Counted from the stretch's first letter, positions 1 to 11,800 are shown. The stretch: 64,000 bases of DNA from Bombardia bombarda (GCA_030512295.1 JAULSR010000002.1:2790001-2854000); one strand, 5' to 3'. Made by a program: numbers and translations. Notes: generated by a model not told the origin, from the letters alone.

Positions 1-853
1 TGTCGGCGGCCGCCTTCCACTCTCTGTTCCACCGGCCTGTCGTCTCCTCCAGCGCCTTGATGGCCGCCTCGTATTCCAGGTTAGTCTGCGCCAAGCTGAT
101 TTGTGTCTTTTCGAGCTTGGCCTTGTTCTTCCTCTCCTCCTGGCCCATGACCATGTGTCCCTGAGCAAGGTAGCCCTTGATGCGGAGCGCATCCTGCTCG
201 AAACGGTCCTTGGTCTGTTGTTGGCTGGCTGTTAGCACACTACTGCTGTCATGAACGAAGTGGACACGACAAGGGACTGACCTTGTTCACCAGCTGTGTC
301 TGCTGAACCTTGGTCTTGAGCAGTTTCTCGACCGTGTTCTGCACAATCTTGCGCCTCTCCTTCATGGCGCCGGCGTAGGCCTGCAGCGGCTCCTCCAGCT
401 CGCTCTTCATCTGTGCCGCGATGTTCTGGTGCTGTTTGCCCATGGACTCCACCTCGCCCCGGACTGTGTCTAGGGACACTTTGAGTGTGCCCATCTCCTG
501 CGACCCCAGCGACTTTCGAGAGAGCGACAGTAGTTTGCGCGCATATTCGTCTTCGATCGATGCTCGTGCTATAATCGACAGGCATGTCAGGCATGTCAGG
601 CATGTCAGGCATGTCAGCAGGATGGAGATAGGGATGCGCGTACCGGTATAAAAGGCCTTTAGCTCGTCGCATGTCTGCTTGGCAGTGTGCATGCGCTCCA
701 GAAGAGGAGCAACGCCTGCGTCATCTTTTCCCCAGAAATTGTTGGCAACTGCGCGAGTCCCAAAGTCAGCATTGCTTCATTTTCCAGCATCACATGGTTC
801 TGTTCCTTACAAGAAAGAGCGACGGCTGGCGCCTCGCTCGCGGTGGACGGCAT
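1..853 (-). CDS. F-BAR domain cytokinesis protein, Imp2/Cdc15/Hof1 type (3' end outside window)
   Basis: Exons by my splicing are 811..853, 644..748, 282..568 and 1..214, giving the first 216 residues. The start was chosen because MPSTASEAPAVALS runs across the first intron into FANNFWGKDD, the typical beginning of fungal Imp2/Cdc15/Hof1 F-BAR domains. The segment ARASIEDEYARKLLSLS follows, then a long charged helix, as expected of the F-BAR core. Family members bind and bend plasma membrane at the division site and tether the actomyosin ring, usually with a C-terminal SH3 domain, which would lie beyond the window edge. Introns are 749..810, 569..643 and 215..281, with branch sites CTGAC, CTGAC (in a repeat) and CTAAC. 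The second intron contains a branch-point minisatellite, reported separately. Which of the Imp2/Cdc15/Hof1 paralogues it is cannot be decided from this part. Confidence 0.85.
580..615. repeat. 10-bp minisatellite inside an F-BAR gene intron
   Basis: About 3.6 copies of the 10-mer AGGCATGTCA lie head to tail. On the transcribed (minus) strand each unit reads CTGACATGCC, so each carries the CTGAC branch-point motif. The array fills about half of a 75-nt intron (569..643) and ends close to the 3' splice site. Confidence 0.9.
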
Positions 854-1998
854 TGCGCCTCGCACACGGAAGAAGGATATCGCAAAATATAGGAAAAATA
901 AGGCGGGAACGAGCGACGGGACCGACGAGCAAGCAGCTATCGCTATTCCTGGAAACAAAGGAAAGATGAAAACAAATTGGGCAGGCCCTCCTCCGCGGGC
1001 GGTGACGTTGCAAAGACAAGACAGATGCGGCGGGCGTGCTTGAAAATCACAAAAAGATCGCAATCGCAATTGCCAGCAGAAGCGATTCTTCTGGTACGTA
1101 GGATAGCGGAGCTGTATTTCGGGCTGGAATGTGGGAATCCGGACGGAGAGATGGAGTACGGTGACCAGGTAGCCCAGGTAGCCCATGTTCTGCGCTCGAT
1201 GTTGACACTCTTTGCCCGCAATTGACGCCGGGTCCGCCCGTTGCGACGGGCAACGCGCCCCGCCCACCACGCCCTTGCAGCTGAGAAACAGGGTTGGACC
1301 TCTGTTTGCATTTCATAGCAAACACCCTCGGGGTGCAACCCGGTCGCACCAAGTTGCAAAGCAATCAAGCTTCAAGTTCCCAGTTCCAAGTTCCAAGTTC
1401 CCCGCAAATCGTCAACTTGGAGATCCTGGATTCCGTTGATTTCCAAAAACCTGGGTGAGCATCATCACCAACTCCACCATACACTTATTTATATTATTTC
1501 TTGAATACCCGCACGGACTGATTGCAATTGACCATCGGGGATTTATGATCTGAATTGCACATCAACCGTGGTACAATAATTCATACTCGATCAAATACTC
1601 ACCCGCTGCCACAATCACTATGTCGCAATGACAATGGACAAGGCTTGTCAATAGTAGGGTTAGGGATAGGTTATTATCTAGACTCTGTGTAGGTAGGTAT
1701 GCATGTCCAGGCCGGATAAAATACGAGATACTCGTTGGAAGGTCGGTTGCACAATGGAGTAGATAGGGTGTGAATATCTTCTCGTAGAAATTACTGACGG
1801 TTTGATCTGACCTGATCTCCTCATGCTAGTCGAAGGTGTCGATACATTCATGGGAACTACTAATATCATGTCCAAGTTGTTCTCAAACAACAAAATCGCC
1901 CTGGTTTCCCTGGCTCAAAAAGCAAATAAACAAACCCCAATACAAGCCCCCTTCCCTTTCGCCTGTCCCAAAACGCAACTCATAACATAAAGCCCCCA
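854..1998. other. Intergenic: F-BAR promoter/leader and IMPACT gene 3' flank
   Basis: No gene is supported here. The left part should be the leader and promoter of the minus-strand F-BAR gene, and the right part the 3' flank of the next minus-strand gene. Visible structure is a short run of AGTTCCA repeats near 1374-1401, a doubled GTAGCCCAG near 1169-1185, and a telomere-like GTAGGGTTAGGG at 1654-1665 that could be an Myb/Teb1-type site or chance. Confidence 0.6.
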
Positions 1999-3912
1999 TC
2001 ACTGCTCCTTCCGCCGCAAGTCCAATATCTTCCTCAGCGGAAGCGCCGCCTTCGCCCCCCAACCAGCAGCACCGCTCTCCACGTCGGGCCTCACCGCGAC
2101 ATACCACGCCCACGCCCTCCTATCCAGCTCCGCCGCCGTCAAATGCCCCGCCCAGCTCTCAAACACCAACCTCAACGCGCCCAGCACCAGCCCCAGATTC
2201 TCCTCCCTTTCCGCCTCCAGCATCTTTTGCGTCTTCTTCTGCGCCTTCCCACCAGTGCTCGTCCCGGTCTCCGCCAACAAGAAACTCTTCAGCAAATACC
2301 CCCTCGCCGTCTCAGGCCTATGTATCTGCATGCCCACCACACCGGTAGTATGCTGCTTCCCTCCACCCCCACCCCCTCCACCACCAGCCCCCCTCCTCGT
2401 CCCCTCCAAATCCAACCCCCAGACAGCCACCCCACCCAGCCCCAACCCTCCTCTCCCCTTCCCCCCATCCCCGCCCCTCCCCTATCGCCCCTCCCCCACC
2501 AACCCTCAGCCTCTCCCCCAACACCCCCACAACACACCCCCTCATCAGCCGCCACCGATCCTGCCCCAGATACACCCCCCAAACCACCGCGTCAGCACCA
2601 CCAGCGTGTCCACCGCCTTAACCTCCCTCATCACGCGCAACATCAAATCCCCACAGCCCGTCTCGCCGTCGTCGAAGGCCTCCTCGCGGGGGAGGCCGGT
2701 CAGAAAGCCGGGCGGCGGCGCGATGCGGTAGGCCCAGGCGTTGTGCGTTGCGGAACGCAAGCGCGGGTTGGCGGCGAAGAGAGACTCGATGAGGGAGGCG
2801 CGGTGGAGGCGGTCGCGGATGGTGGTGACGTGGGCGAGGAAGGTGGAGGATTTGAGGGTTAGGGGGCTGCCGGTGTGCCAGGTTGTGGCTGTGGCTTGGG
2901 TTGGGAGGGTGGGGGCGTATGATGGGGATTGGGACTGGGTGTTGGACATGGTGGTCGAGGGCGATTGGGTTTGGGTGTCTGGCATTGTTGAGAATGGTTG
3001 TGTTGTTGTCGTTGAGGGTGGGTGTTGGGTTTCTGGTATCATTGTCGAGGAGAGCGAGCTGTTGATATAGGCTTGACTTTGAGTCTGAGTCTGAGTCAGA
3101 GTCTGGGTCTGGCTTTCATCCAACCCGCCGCTACTTCCAGCCTCCTCCTCCTCCTCTTCTTCCTCCTGCCACTCATATCCCCCCCTCTTCAGCACCGCCA
3201 CCTCCCTCCCCAAGACGCGCACCCGCGGCTGTCCCTCCCCCCATCCCTCCTCATCCGCGCTGGGCCCCTTGTCCAGCCCAATACTCACCGCCTTGGACCG
3301 CGAGTTGGCGCTGACGATGGCCTGTCCCAGACTCAGCCGGCTCGACAGCGGCTGCTCGGGCATGGTGTGGCGGATGAGCTCAACGGCAAAGGCCAGGACG
3401 AGCGGCGCGCGGTTGGTCTGCACGACGGTGGCGGCGATGCGGTCCTCGTCTGTGCAGAGCGGGAGCTCCAGGGAGCGTTCCAGCTCTTGGGGTGTCATCT
3501 CGGTCGGCGCGCCCATGAGGTGGTTGCTGTCGAACTTGGCGCGTTTTTGCGCGGGACTTGCTAGGGAGGATGCAGCTGGGCGTTTGCCTGTTGTTGCTGT
3601 GGCACCGCCATCACCTCTCTTTAAGACGGCCTTGCAGGCTGACTGGAGCGAGCGCGCTGCTTTGTCGTCTTTGAGGGCCGACTCTACTATTTTTAGGGGG
3701 GATTCGGCAATTTGCTTGATGCTGCATCTTTTGTGTCAGCCAGAATTCTGGTCTTTTCAGAACGTTTGGCTCAACCCGGGATAACAGATTACAGACCTTC
3801 GAAGATCAACGGCCTGGAGCGCCTTGATCTGCGTCATCGCTTGCAACATGGGAACTTTGCGCGAGGCTGTGAGCAGCCGCAGAAGCTCTTGGAGGTCCTG
3901 CTGAGTAGCCAT
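1999..3912 (-). CDS. IMPACT/UPF0029 family protein, reading frame disrupted
   Basis: Exon 1 is 3797..3912 and exon 2 is 1999..3721; the intron 3722..3796 has a CTGAC branch site. The product is about 612 residues if two compensating frame changes are accepted. The N-terminal third reads through GLDKGPSADEEG. A long Thr/Gln/Ser-rich linker (QTQTLTQTQTQSQ) follows, then the IMPACT core with the signature VVLTRWFGG. The next conserved block, VYLGQDRWRLM, is in the +1 frame after a run of six G (plus-strand C, 2575-2580). The C-terminus (VAVWGLDLEG, GMQIHRPETARGYLLKSF, AALPLRKILDLRR) is back in the first frame. IMPACT relatives such as yeast Yih1 modulate Gcn2 signalling, but this long fungal subfamily has no role I can name. 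The start at 3912 gives a coherent N-terminus. Confidence 0.75.
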
Positions 3913-4295
3913 TTTTACTATATAGACCAGATGATGTTGAGTTCATGAGTGCTCACACGAGTGAGGAGTGAGTTGTGATGAATGACGAGGATGGATGATG
4001 ATACCTGCCTGGTTGTGAACTGATGAAAGCTCCTGGGTAGATCCCTGTGTGCACTGTGGGACGCGTCTGATCTAGCTGTGTTCGGTAATGATCTGCGCGC
4101 GGTAAATGTTATCCCACATTTATGGCCAATCAGGTCGTAGTTTCTAGCATAATCAATTTTGAGATATAGCGAGTGGATACACTTTTTCATGACGGATACG
4201 ACCACTAGGTTGATATCAACTCATTGCTCTTTATGAAAGTAACAAATACGATGCTTCAAACCAGGCATTGACTTACCACACTTCAATCACGCAAT
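3913..4295. promoter_or_regulatory. Shared divergent promoter region, IMPACT gene / Oms1-like gene
   Basis: These 383 bp separate two divergently transcribed genes, so they should carry both promoters and leaders. I see no clear TATA box, CCAAT pair or repeat, and no open reading frame worth calling. Confidence 0.5.
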
Positions 4296-5602
4296 ATGAT
4301 TAGCATCAGGATACCACGGGGAGGGGCGATGCAAAAGCTGCCCCTCCAACAGATTCGACAGAGCCTCTCATCCGCACTCATCACACCTAATCTAGCAAAG
4401 AGCGACCGAGCCTTCACCACTTCATCCACCCAAGGGCTTCACGCAAAGCATGCTCAACCTGAGCACACCACAACACCATCACCATCAACAACAGCAACAA
4501 AAGCCACCAAACCCTCCCCAAAAAGAACAAAAAGCCATGCCCCGCCACCACCACCACCGCCACAAACCATGGACGCCCTCTTCCAGCAACGCAAATGGCC
4601 GCTCATAGGCGCCGGCATCATGGCCATGGGCTTTGGCCTATATGCAAGCCTGATGCTCACAGCCTATCTCAAGGGCGGCAGCTGCAACACATGCACGCAC
4701 CCGTCACCATCCACCACCCCAGAAGAGGCTCGTCAGACGGCAGAAAAGTTCGACCATGACCTCGCCCTGCCCGAGTACCTCATGGGCATCACGGGGCTTC
4801 GCAAGACTCTTGCGCTAGAGGCGCGCGGCCACGTCCTCGAGGTCGCCATGGGGACAGGTCGCAATCTTGAGTACTACGACTGGACCGGGTTGGTGGCGCA
4901 GGCAAAGGGCGATGAGGGTCAGCAGCAGCAGGTTGATGATAACGCAAAGACGACAACAACTACTACTATCCCAGCAACAAAGGCAGGCGATGAATCCGAC
5001 GAAAGCACCCCGCTACTAACCTACACCGGCCTGGACATCTCCCCCGACATGATGTCCCTCGCGCGCACCCGCCTGCGCGACTCTGTCCCCGGCCTAAAGA
5101 AACTCCTCCGCAAGCAGCGCCTCGAGCCTCCACCCAACGACAACCGCGGCGTCTACGTCGACACCATGGACAGCCGCGTCCGTCTCGTCCTAGGCGATGC
5201 CGAGCAACCCTTCCCCCTCCGCTTACCTCTCGAGGAAAATACGACACTATCGTGCAGACCTTTGGCCTCTGCAGCGTGTCGGACCCATCCAAGCTGCTGG
5301 CCAACATGGCGTCGGCCGTGCAGCCCGACACGGGCCGCATCATTCTCATCGAGCACGGCCGCGGCTGGTACGACTGGCTCAACGGCCTGCTGGACAAGTA
5401 CGCCCACAAGCACCACGAGCGCTACGGCTGCTGGTGGAACCGCGATATTGAGCACCTCGTGCGGGAGGCGGCGCGGACGACGCCCGGGCTTGAGGTGGTG
5501 GCGCTCAAGAGGCCATTTCTGCTGCAGTTCGGGACGACGTTGTTGGTTGAGTTGAGGGTGAATAGCGGGCTGGGTGCTGGTGATGCTGAGCAAAAGGCTT
5601 AG
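4296..5602 (+). CDS. Oms1-like mitochondrial class I methyltransferase, one frameshift
   Basis: A single exon of about 435 residues once one missing base is allowed. The N-terminus is rich in Arg, Ser and Gln with few acids (QKLPLQQIRQSLSSALI) and looks like a mitochondrial presequence. One membrane segment sits near residues 101-125. The SAM-binding motif I, VLEVAMGTGRN, is at about 180-190 and GLDISPDMM at about 245-253, with a roughly 45-residue Gln/Thr-rich insert between them. The conserved C-terminal block (YDTIVQTFGLCSVSDP, IEHGRGWYDWLN, GCWWNRDI) is in a different frame from position about 5240 on. Adding one C to the run 5213-5217 joins the halves and makes the length divisible by three. 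Yeast Oms1 is an inner-membrane methyltransferase-like protein of unclear substrate. Start could also be the Met at 4329. Confidence 0.8.
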
Positions 5603-6732
5603 TGGGTGGAGGGCGTAAGGCCAAGCAGCCTGATGTAACCAGGTGCTTTGTAAAATGTGTCTGTCTAATGTGTATCTGGGGTAGCTGTACAGATCGTGTA
5701 CGAATATGAGTGAGACGCGGAAATGGCCGAGCGTAATACCAACTAGTCAGGAGAAAATGTATAAAGGAAGCATATATTGCTCACAAAGTATCAACACAGT
5801 CCATGACGAGCAACCATGGGATAGAACATAGGACGACAGATCATGGCTTTCTTACGCAGAAAACTAAAACACTTATCATCAGCATTGCGGTGCTTAGTAG
5901 TAGTCTGCTCTCAACTTACTTGGTCACGTTTTAACACAAGAGAACTTGAATCTAACTTGATAAATGCATGTATTGTAATTCCAGATTTTACTCGCCAAGT
6001 ATCCTTTAAGAGCTCCTACACACAAAGACACACACACACACCCAATATCTAATCCCTCGTCTCATTCTCATCAAGTATCAGTCGTTTACCAAAAAAGATA
6101 TCAATCACCCCTTTTGTAGCCCCTGCCCTGTCCTCTTGAACAGTTTCAGCTCGTTTGTTTTCTTTCATGGCCACCCCCTCCAACCGCCTCAGAAGAGAAA
6201 TGTGGCAAGAACAGGCAACCAAGAAACAAACGATCAAATAACAACCATAGCAAGAACGAATAACCAAAAAGTGAGCAGAATAGTAGTGGTGCTAGTACAT
6301 GTACAAGTAGAGTAAGGTAGGGTAGGTAAAAATAGATAGACAGATCACGAGTCAGAAGAGACCAAGAACAAAAAAAGCGACACAACACACAATTTTTTTC
6401 CCTTCCCACCCCCTTGCTCTTGGGTTGGCCCGGACATTTTTTGTTTTCCAAAAACAAAAAAATGAACAAGTCCCTCCTTTTTTGTCCCAAACCCGTCATC
6501 TTTTGCTAGAGGCTTCACCCTCTTTTCCCACCCATACCGCAATTCAGAAGAAAAAGCCCGATCAAGGCTTGTTTTCCCAACCCATCATAACACAGAAAGA
6601 CGAACAAGGAAAAAAAAGCCAAACGCAATGCCATGCCTCCCAACCCAGCCCCCACCCATCAGCAACCATCATGGCCATCGCAACATCCAAAGACCCACCC
6701 ATTTATCCATCAATCCGTAATCGGAAGCTGTC

Positions 6733-6777
<45 letters not shown>

Positions 6778-7099
6778 AGACAAAAACACCACCCCGATCC
6801 GACCCGAACCCGACCCAGAACCCATATCCGCCAAGTCATATAAACGCCCGTGACCCAGCTTCGTCTATGAGATAGATACCTGCCCCTTTTTCCTCTCTTT
6901 CCTCCGAAGAGTTCTAGAAAAAGAAACCGTTCAACCCAAACACAAACATATAGCAGAAAACCCATCAACCAACCAACCCATCTCCCCCATCTCACATCTT
7001 ACAGCCTAGCTAGATAAACAACCCAGCAGTATACCACCCAAGCGCGCCCGACGTGACGCGCATATTAAATAGTAAAGAAAAGCGAGCCACCACCCCAGC
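5603..7099. other. Convergent intergenic region with simple repeats
   Basis: This lies between the 3' ends of the Oms1-like gene and the GDS1-type gene. It holds an (AC)n run near 6018-6041 and a very A-rich plus strand around 6360-6800, including a 43-base A tract. On the minus strand this is a long T-rich segment that may be part of the GDS1-gene 3' UTR. No protein-coding gene is supported. Confidence 0.6.
6734..6776. repeat. A43 homopolymer tract
   Basis: Forty-three uninterrupted A residues on the plus strand, 324 bp downstream of the GDS1-type stop codon when read on the minus strand. It is not flanked by a gene in the orientation expected for a retroposed poly(A) tail. Confidence 0.95.
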
Positions 7100-8826
7100 T
7101 CAATAATCATCCAAAAGACAATCCAACTCATCCAGCTCGATATTCTCCGGGCTCCGATCCCACTCGAGCATATTATCCAGCTTCAGCCAGCTCTCCGCCT
7201 CGCTCGTCTCCTTCCTGTTGAAATTCAAGCCGCTGCTGCTCATGCCCAGCCCCCCCAGTGAGCTCATCAGAGCCGACGACGTCGCCGGGCGCATCGTCGG
7301 GCTCGCCATGAAATTGATACTCGACTGCAGCCCCGACGCCAGATGCGGCATCTTCTCGCCAAACAGCCCGTTATCGTCCTTGGCGCACGAGTACTCCATC
7401 ATCTCCGCGCCACTGACACCACCAACAACATTGGCCGCGTCCTTCGACGCCGCTCCCGCCGCCGCCGCCGCCGCCGCCGTCGCGCTCCCACTGAGCATAT
7501 CCCCGCTCAGCTTGCGCTTCTGCAGCCCGTCCGCCGTCTGCGTAAACTCCCTCTCGTCCTTCTCCAGCGGCGGCGACGCCGACCGGTGATTCCGCCCGCC
7601 CTGCATGGCCGAGGTGCCGAGCGCGTGCAGGTGGTGGTGGTGGTGGTGGGGATGCAGCAGGTGGTGCGGGTGCTGGTGGTGGCCGCCGAAGCCGCGCAGC
7701 GAGAGCGAGCCGATGGGCGTCGTGGGCATGGCCACGTCGTCGTCCATGTCGTCGAGCTCGGGGCTCGAGAGGTCGACCTCGGGGCTGGGGCTGAGCTCGC
7801 GGCGGCGGTCCATGTCTGCGGCGTCCGACTCAGAGCCCGAGGCGGCGCTCGACAGGCTGGGCGAGATGATGGCGCGGCTGCGCGCGAGGGTGGTGTGGCT
7901 GTGGCTGTGGCTGTGGCTGGCGATGGCGAGCTGCTGGGCGAGCGCGGCCGTCTGCGCCGGGTCGGGGAGGGGCAGGTGCGGGCACGTAGTGAGGTAGAAG
8001 TAGGTGCGGCGCGGGTGCACCGACTCGAGCTCCTTGGCCAGCGGGCAGGGCGCCAGCGCAGACCAGCACGAGCGCTTGAGGTAGGTCGCGAGGCGGGAGG
8101 AGATGATGGCGCAGGGGTTTGCGGATCTGTTGGAGAGGAGGGGGTGATGCGTTAGTGGACTGCTGGTCGCTGGCTGATGGGAAAGGGAGGATAGATAGGA
8201 GGGAAGGATGGATAGGAGGGAAGGATTAATAGGAGGGAAGGAGGGAAAGCTTACTGTTGGACGATTTTGAGCTGCAGCATCAAAACGGCGGCAAGCTCCT
8301 TGACCAGGTGAGGTCTGTTGGCCGTGTTTTGTAGCTGGACGATGACGGCCTCGACAATCTCGTCGTTGATGCCCTCGAGGTCGATGGTTCTGGGGACGGA
8401 CGGGGAGGCGTCGTCGTTGTCGTCATCCATCTCGACGGACGGCTGCTCCGCACGGGGAGAGGGGGGCGGCGTGTTGTCGAACTTTATTGTGTCATCGCGC
8501 TTCTTGTGCAGTGGTTCAGACGAAGAGGTCCTGTCGTCCGAGTCGTCGGTGTGGGCGCGTTTTAGCTTCTTGCTCGGGCGCGCAGCGGGCGCGTGCGACG
8601 AGTCTTCCTTTTCTCTTGTGAAGGAGGCCGGCGATGCCATGGAGGATGCTGGGGAGTTTGCGCGCGAGTTGTTGCGGGAGCTGGTGCGGGCGCTGGTGGT
8701 GATGCTGAGTGGAGAAGCTGAGGCTCGATTCGCCGCCGCAGCTGCTGCTCGAGCGGCGTGGGTGACGGGGACGTGGATGCCCAGCGAAGGCAGGGAGAGC
8801 GATTTGCGACGGGTGTTGTACGGCAT
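7100..8826 (-). CDS. GDS1-type winged-helix protein
   Basis: Exons are 8255..8826 and 7100..8126, giving 532 residues. The intron 8127..8254 has a CACTAAC branch site and a GGAGGGAAGG-type repeat. The first Met of the open frame is at 8853, but the family begins MPYNTRRKSLSLPSLG, so I start at 8826. The N-terminus is Ala-rich. The fungal GDS1 winged-helix domain spans about 160-240 and is cut by the intron: INDEIVEAVIVQLQNTANRP before it, and SANPCAIISSRLATYLKRSC and HPRRTYFYLTTCPHLPL around and after. The C-terminal half is low complexity (His-rich at HPHHHHHH, Ala tract, acidic patches) and ends ELDELDCLLDDY, an acidic segment that could activate transcription (inference). Yeast GDS1 was found through a nuclear-mitochondrial phenotype; the filamentous-fungal function is not something I can state. 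Confidence 0.8.
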
Positions 8827-11800
8827 GATGGGCAAACAGCGGTAGAACGGCAAATAGAGGCAAGGGATCTTCTGTTTACACGGTGATTGCTAATTCCTCG
8901 ATCGAACCAGATTCGACAATGTAATGCGCTTTCAAAAAGTCCTTTTCCCAGCGCGCGCCAAGAACAAACGTGTAAGTGGCAAGTGCGTCCCGTATACAGT
9001 ATAGAACTAGTATGCGTGCACGACCCGACCCTTCCAGTTCTTCTCTTCTCGGTTTGCGCAAGATAAAACTCTCTAAACAAATCACAAATGTCGAAAAAGG
9101 ATAGTAGAAACAACAAGAGGCAGGGCAGAGGGGGGAAGGGGAAAGGCAAGGCTGGCGGCGGTGATGGCGGGTGGGATGGTTTGTTTGGGGGACGGACGGG
9201 AGTCAAGGGATGGAGGCGCAAGAAAGTCGCCGTAACTATTTTTTTTTCCTGTTGCGTTGCTGCGTTGCGTCGCCTGCGGTGCCGTCTGGGGTGGGAATGG
9301 GTCGGGAGTGTTTTGGGATGATGGAAGGGGGCGACCGGCTTGCGATGCAAGACCCGAGCCAAGGCTGGCAGATGGGGCGCGACAGGGGGGCGTGCAGTCA
9401 GGACCGGGTGCTCAGACAGGGATCTCGTGGATGGATGATGAAGGCGAGCCGTCTGGCCGTCCAAAAAAGCCCAAAAAGGCGGTATGAATCCACTTGTGGG
9501 GTCGAGCATCTAGCTCCAGATTCGGGTGGGTTACACGGCCATGCAGTGGCAGCAGTGCAGCAGCGCGCAGCCACCCAGCAGCAGCCCAGCGACCACCCAG
9601 TCCATCACTGTCCACTAATCAAGACACTATCGCATTCAAAAAGCAAGCAAACAGGCAATCAACAGGCAACCAGCCAGCACCATGGAAGCAACGAAAACGC
9701 AGTCATGCGCAAAAGCCTGCAAAAGCCTGCCGCAAACAGCGACTTAAAGCAGGCAGGCTGCTGCACCACCACCACCAGTCATCACCATCATTACCCAATC
9801 CAACCATGGAAATGGCCAGCTGCGCGAGGCAGCTATCCACATACTAGCCGGGCATCCACATGCACATCTACATGCAGGACGCAGGGAGGCAGTAAGGCAA
9901 GTCACTCACACTCCTCGCTCTTTCTCGACTTTTTCGAACCCTCAACCTTGCCATGGACAAAAATGTCATCGGATCTTGAAATTTGCCCGTTCCATAGGTC
10001 GCCGCCGCCATTGGGCCCCAGGAGTCAGGACCCTCGGCAGGCCCCCCGGCTGCCTAGCCTCGCCAGGGTCACACACGCGCGACCAATGGCAAGCAACGGA
10101 AACAACATCCAACCCGAATCATCCGCCGTCCCGCGAGCCATGAAAGAGACCATAAAGAAGAAGAAAAAAGGTTCGAACGTTCGAAGCCCAGAGGTTTTTC
10201 GCATGTGCACCGACCTCCTGACCTACCGACCTCACCACTGTCTCTCTTTTTCTCTTTTTTCCTTCTGTTTTTTACCCCCTCATATCTCGCTGACATCAAT
10301 ACCATCTACCGTCACTGGCAGTAGAAGCCACCCATGCTGTCAGTGAAAGTGAATGACATGGTGCTTTTTCTCTTGGCGCTTTCATCACTGAATAAACAGT
10401 GGGGCGGAGGAAGAGAAAGCAAACAGGCCATTTTGTGGTAGGTGCGCCAAACCTGCTGTTTCGCGGCAGCTACGACCTCGACAAGAAAAAAGTCGCGTGT
10501 TATGCGTGTATGCACCCTCTTTTTCTCTTTTCCTATCCCCTTTTTTTTCTAATCTTCATCAAAAGTCCCTCCTTTTCTCGCTCTCACCCGTTTTTTCCCT
10601 CAATCCCCATCATCTCCACGCTCGTTCGGGGTTCACGAAATTTCATATAGAATTATTAGACTCCGCAATCACGACCGGGAAGTCCCTTCGTGCACCTTCA
10701 ATTTCGTTTCCCAGGTGGTCCTCGGTTTTTTTTCCTTTTCCCTTTTCCCTCTTCCCTTTTCTCTCTTGACCGAAAAGCCAGGACTTGGCCCACTTTTATC
10801 AATGTTCCAGTCTTTCCAGAAACCCCACGCCGTAGGCCTATGACCCCTACCCACCACTTATAGCCGAATTACTCGTAGTCTGTAATAAGGTCGCTAGGGC
10901 GTTGCTATGGGGCATCGCTCGAGAAAATAAAAAAGACACCAAGCAAGCACCAAAGCCAAGGGCGGGACCCAAGGGACCATTGACCATGGAAGCAGGGAAG
11001 CAAAAGCAGCCAAGGCCTAAACAAGTGCGAACCTGCTTCTCCCCCCCGCAAGGCCCGCTGCCCTAGCGGCCTTCTTCTCCCCTGTCTGCACTGTACCACT
11101 GCAAGCACCACTGCAAGCTTGAACGCAGCCACTGCACGACTTAACGGGGAGCGGAACCCGGAACTGTTTGGCTGGCCAATGACGCTGCGCGAACCGTGCC
11201 CAGTTGTTTCTTCTTTCGGCCATCCATTCTGTGTGTGTCAGCGTGTGAGCGGTGCGTGAGATGAGAAGAAACAGATCCCTTTTGAGTGAAATTCAATGAG
11301 GCAGGAAAAAAAGGTGGGTGAGCCTCGCTGTTTTTCCAGAGCCCTCTTCCCGGAACACCCCCATGCGTTCGAGTCAGGAGTCGGTCGGGAGTGCGGAGTG
11401 CTGGTGTGGGTTGTCGCCTCCCGGGCACCACTTTTCATTTTTTACTCTCTCAGTCTCCCTCTAAAAAAGGGGACCGAGATACGGACAGCCAACCAGCGAG
11501 AAAGAGAACAGAGAGCAAGCAGCTGATGCACGAAGGAGATGGATATTCTGCAAATCGACACATCCGCACATCATGGGACTGGTTACCAAACGGAGCGACA
11601 CCGTGGATGAAGAGTCGCTTCTCTTCTGGAAGGAAAAAAGGGGGATGCGCACGCGCGCGCACATGATATGTGATCGACTTGGACTTTTTTTTAATCTTTT
11701 GGTATCGCGATGGATCCTCCGTTCTGTGATGAGCAGCTGGAAACGTACATGGCAGATTGGAGATTGGAGACTGGCTTGGGTGGTGGTGGTTCATTTTTAC

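Noticed and set aside
1654..1665. Telomere-like GTAGGGTTAGGG
   Set aside because: Only two units, in ordinary intergenic sequence between housekeeping genes. More likely a factor site or chance than a chromosome end.
6734..6776. A43 as the poly(A) tail of a retroposed gene
   Set aside because: No coding or SINE-like sequence ends at the tract and no direct repeats flank it.
7343..8155. Open frame of 270 codons antisense to the GDS1-type gene
   Set aside because: It is the antisense shadow of GC-rich coding sequence. The Arg/Val-rich translation reflects reversed Ala and His codons.
9171..10346. Open frame of 391 codons on the plus strand upstream of the GDS1-type gene
   Set aside because: The translation is low-complexity and shifts between His/Gln-rich and Ser/Pro-rich text with no domain. 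It covers T/C-tract leader-like sequence and has no splice or start context.
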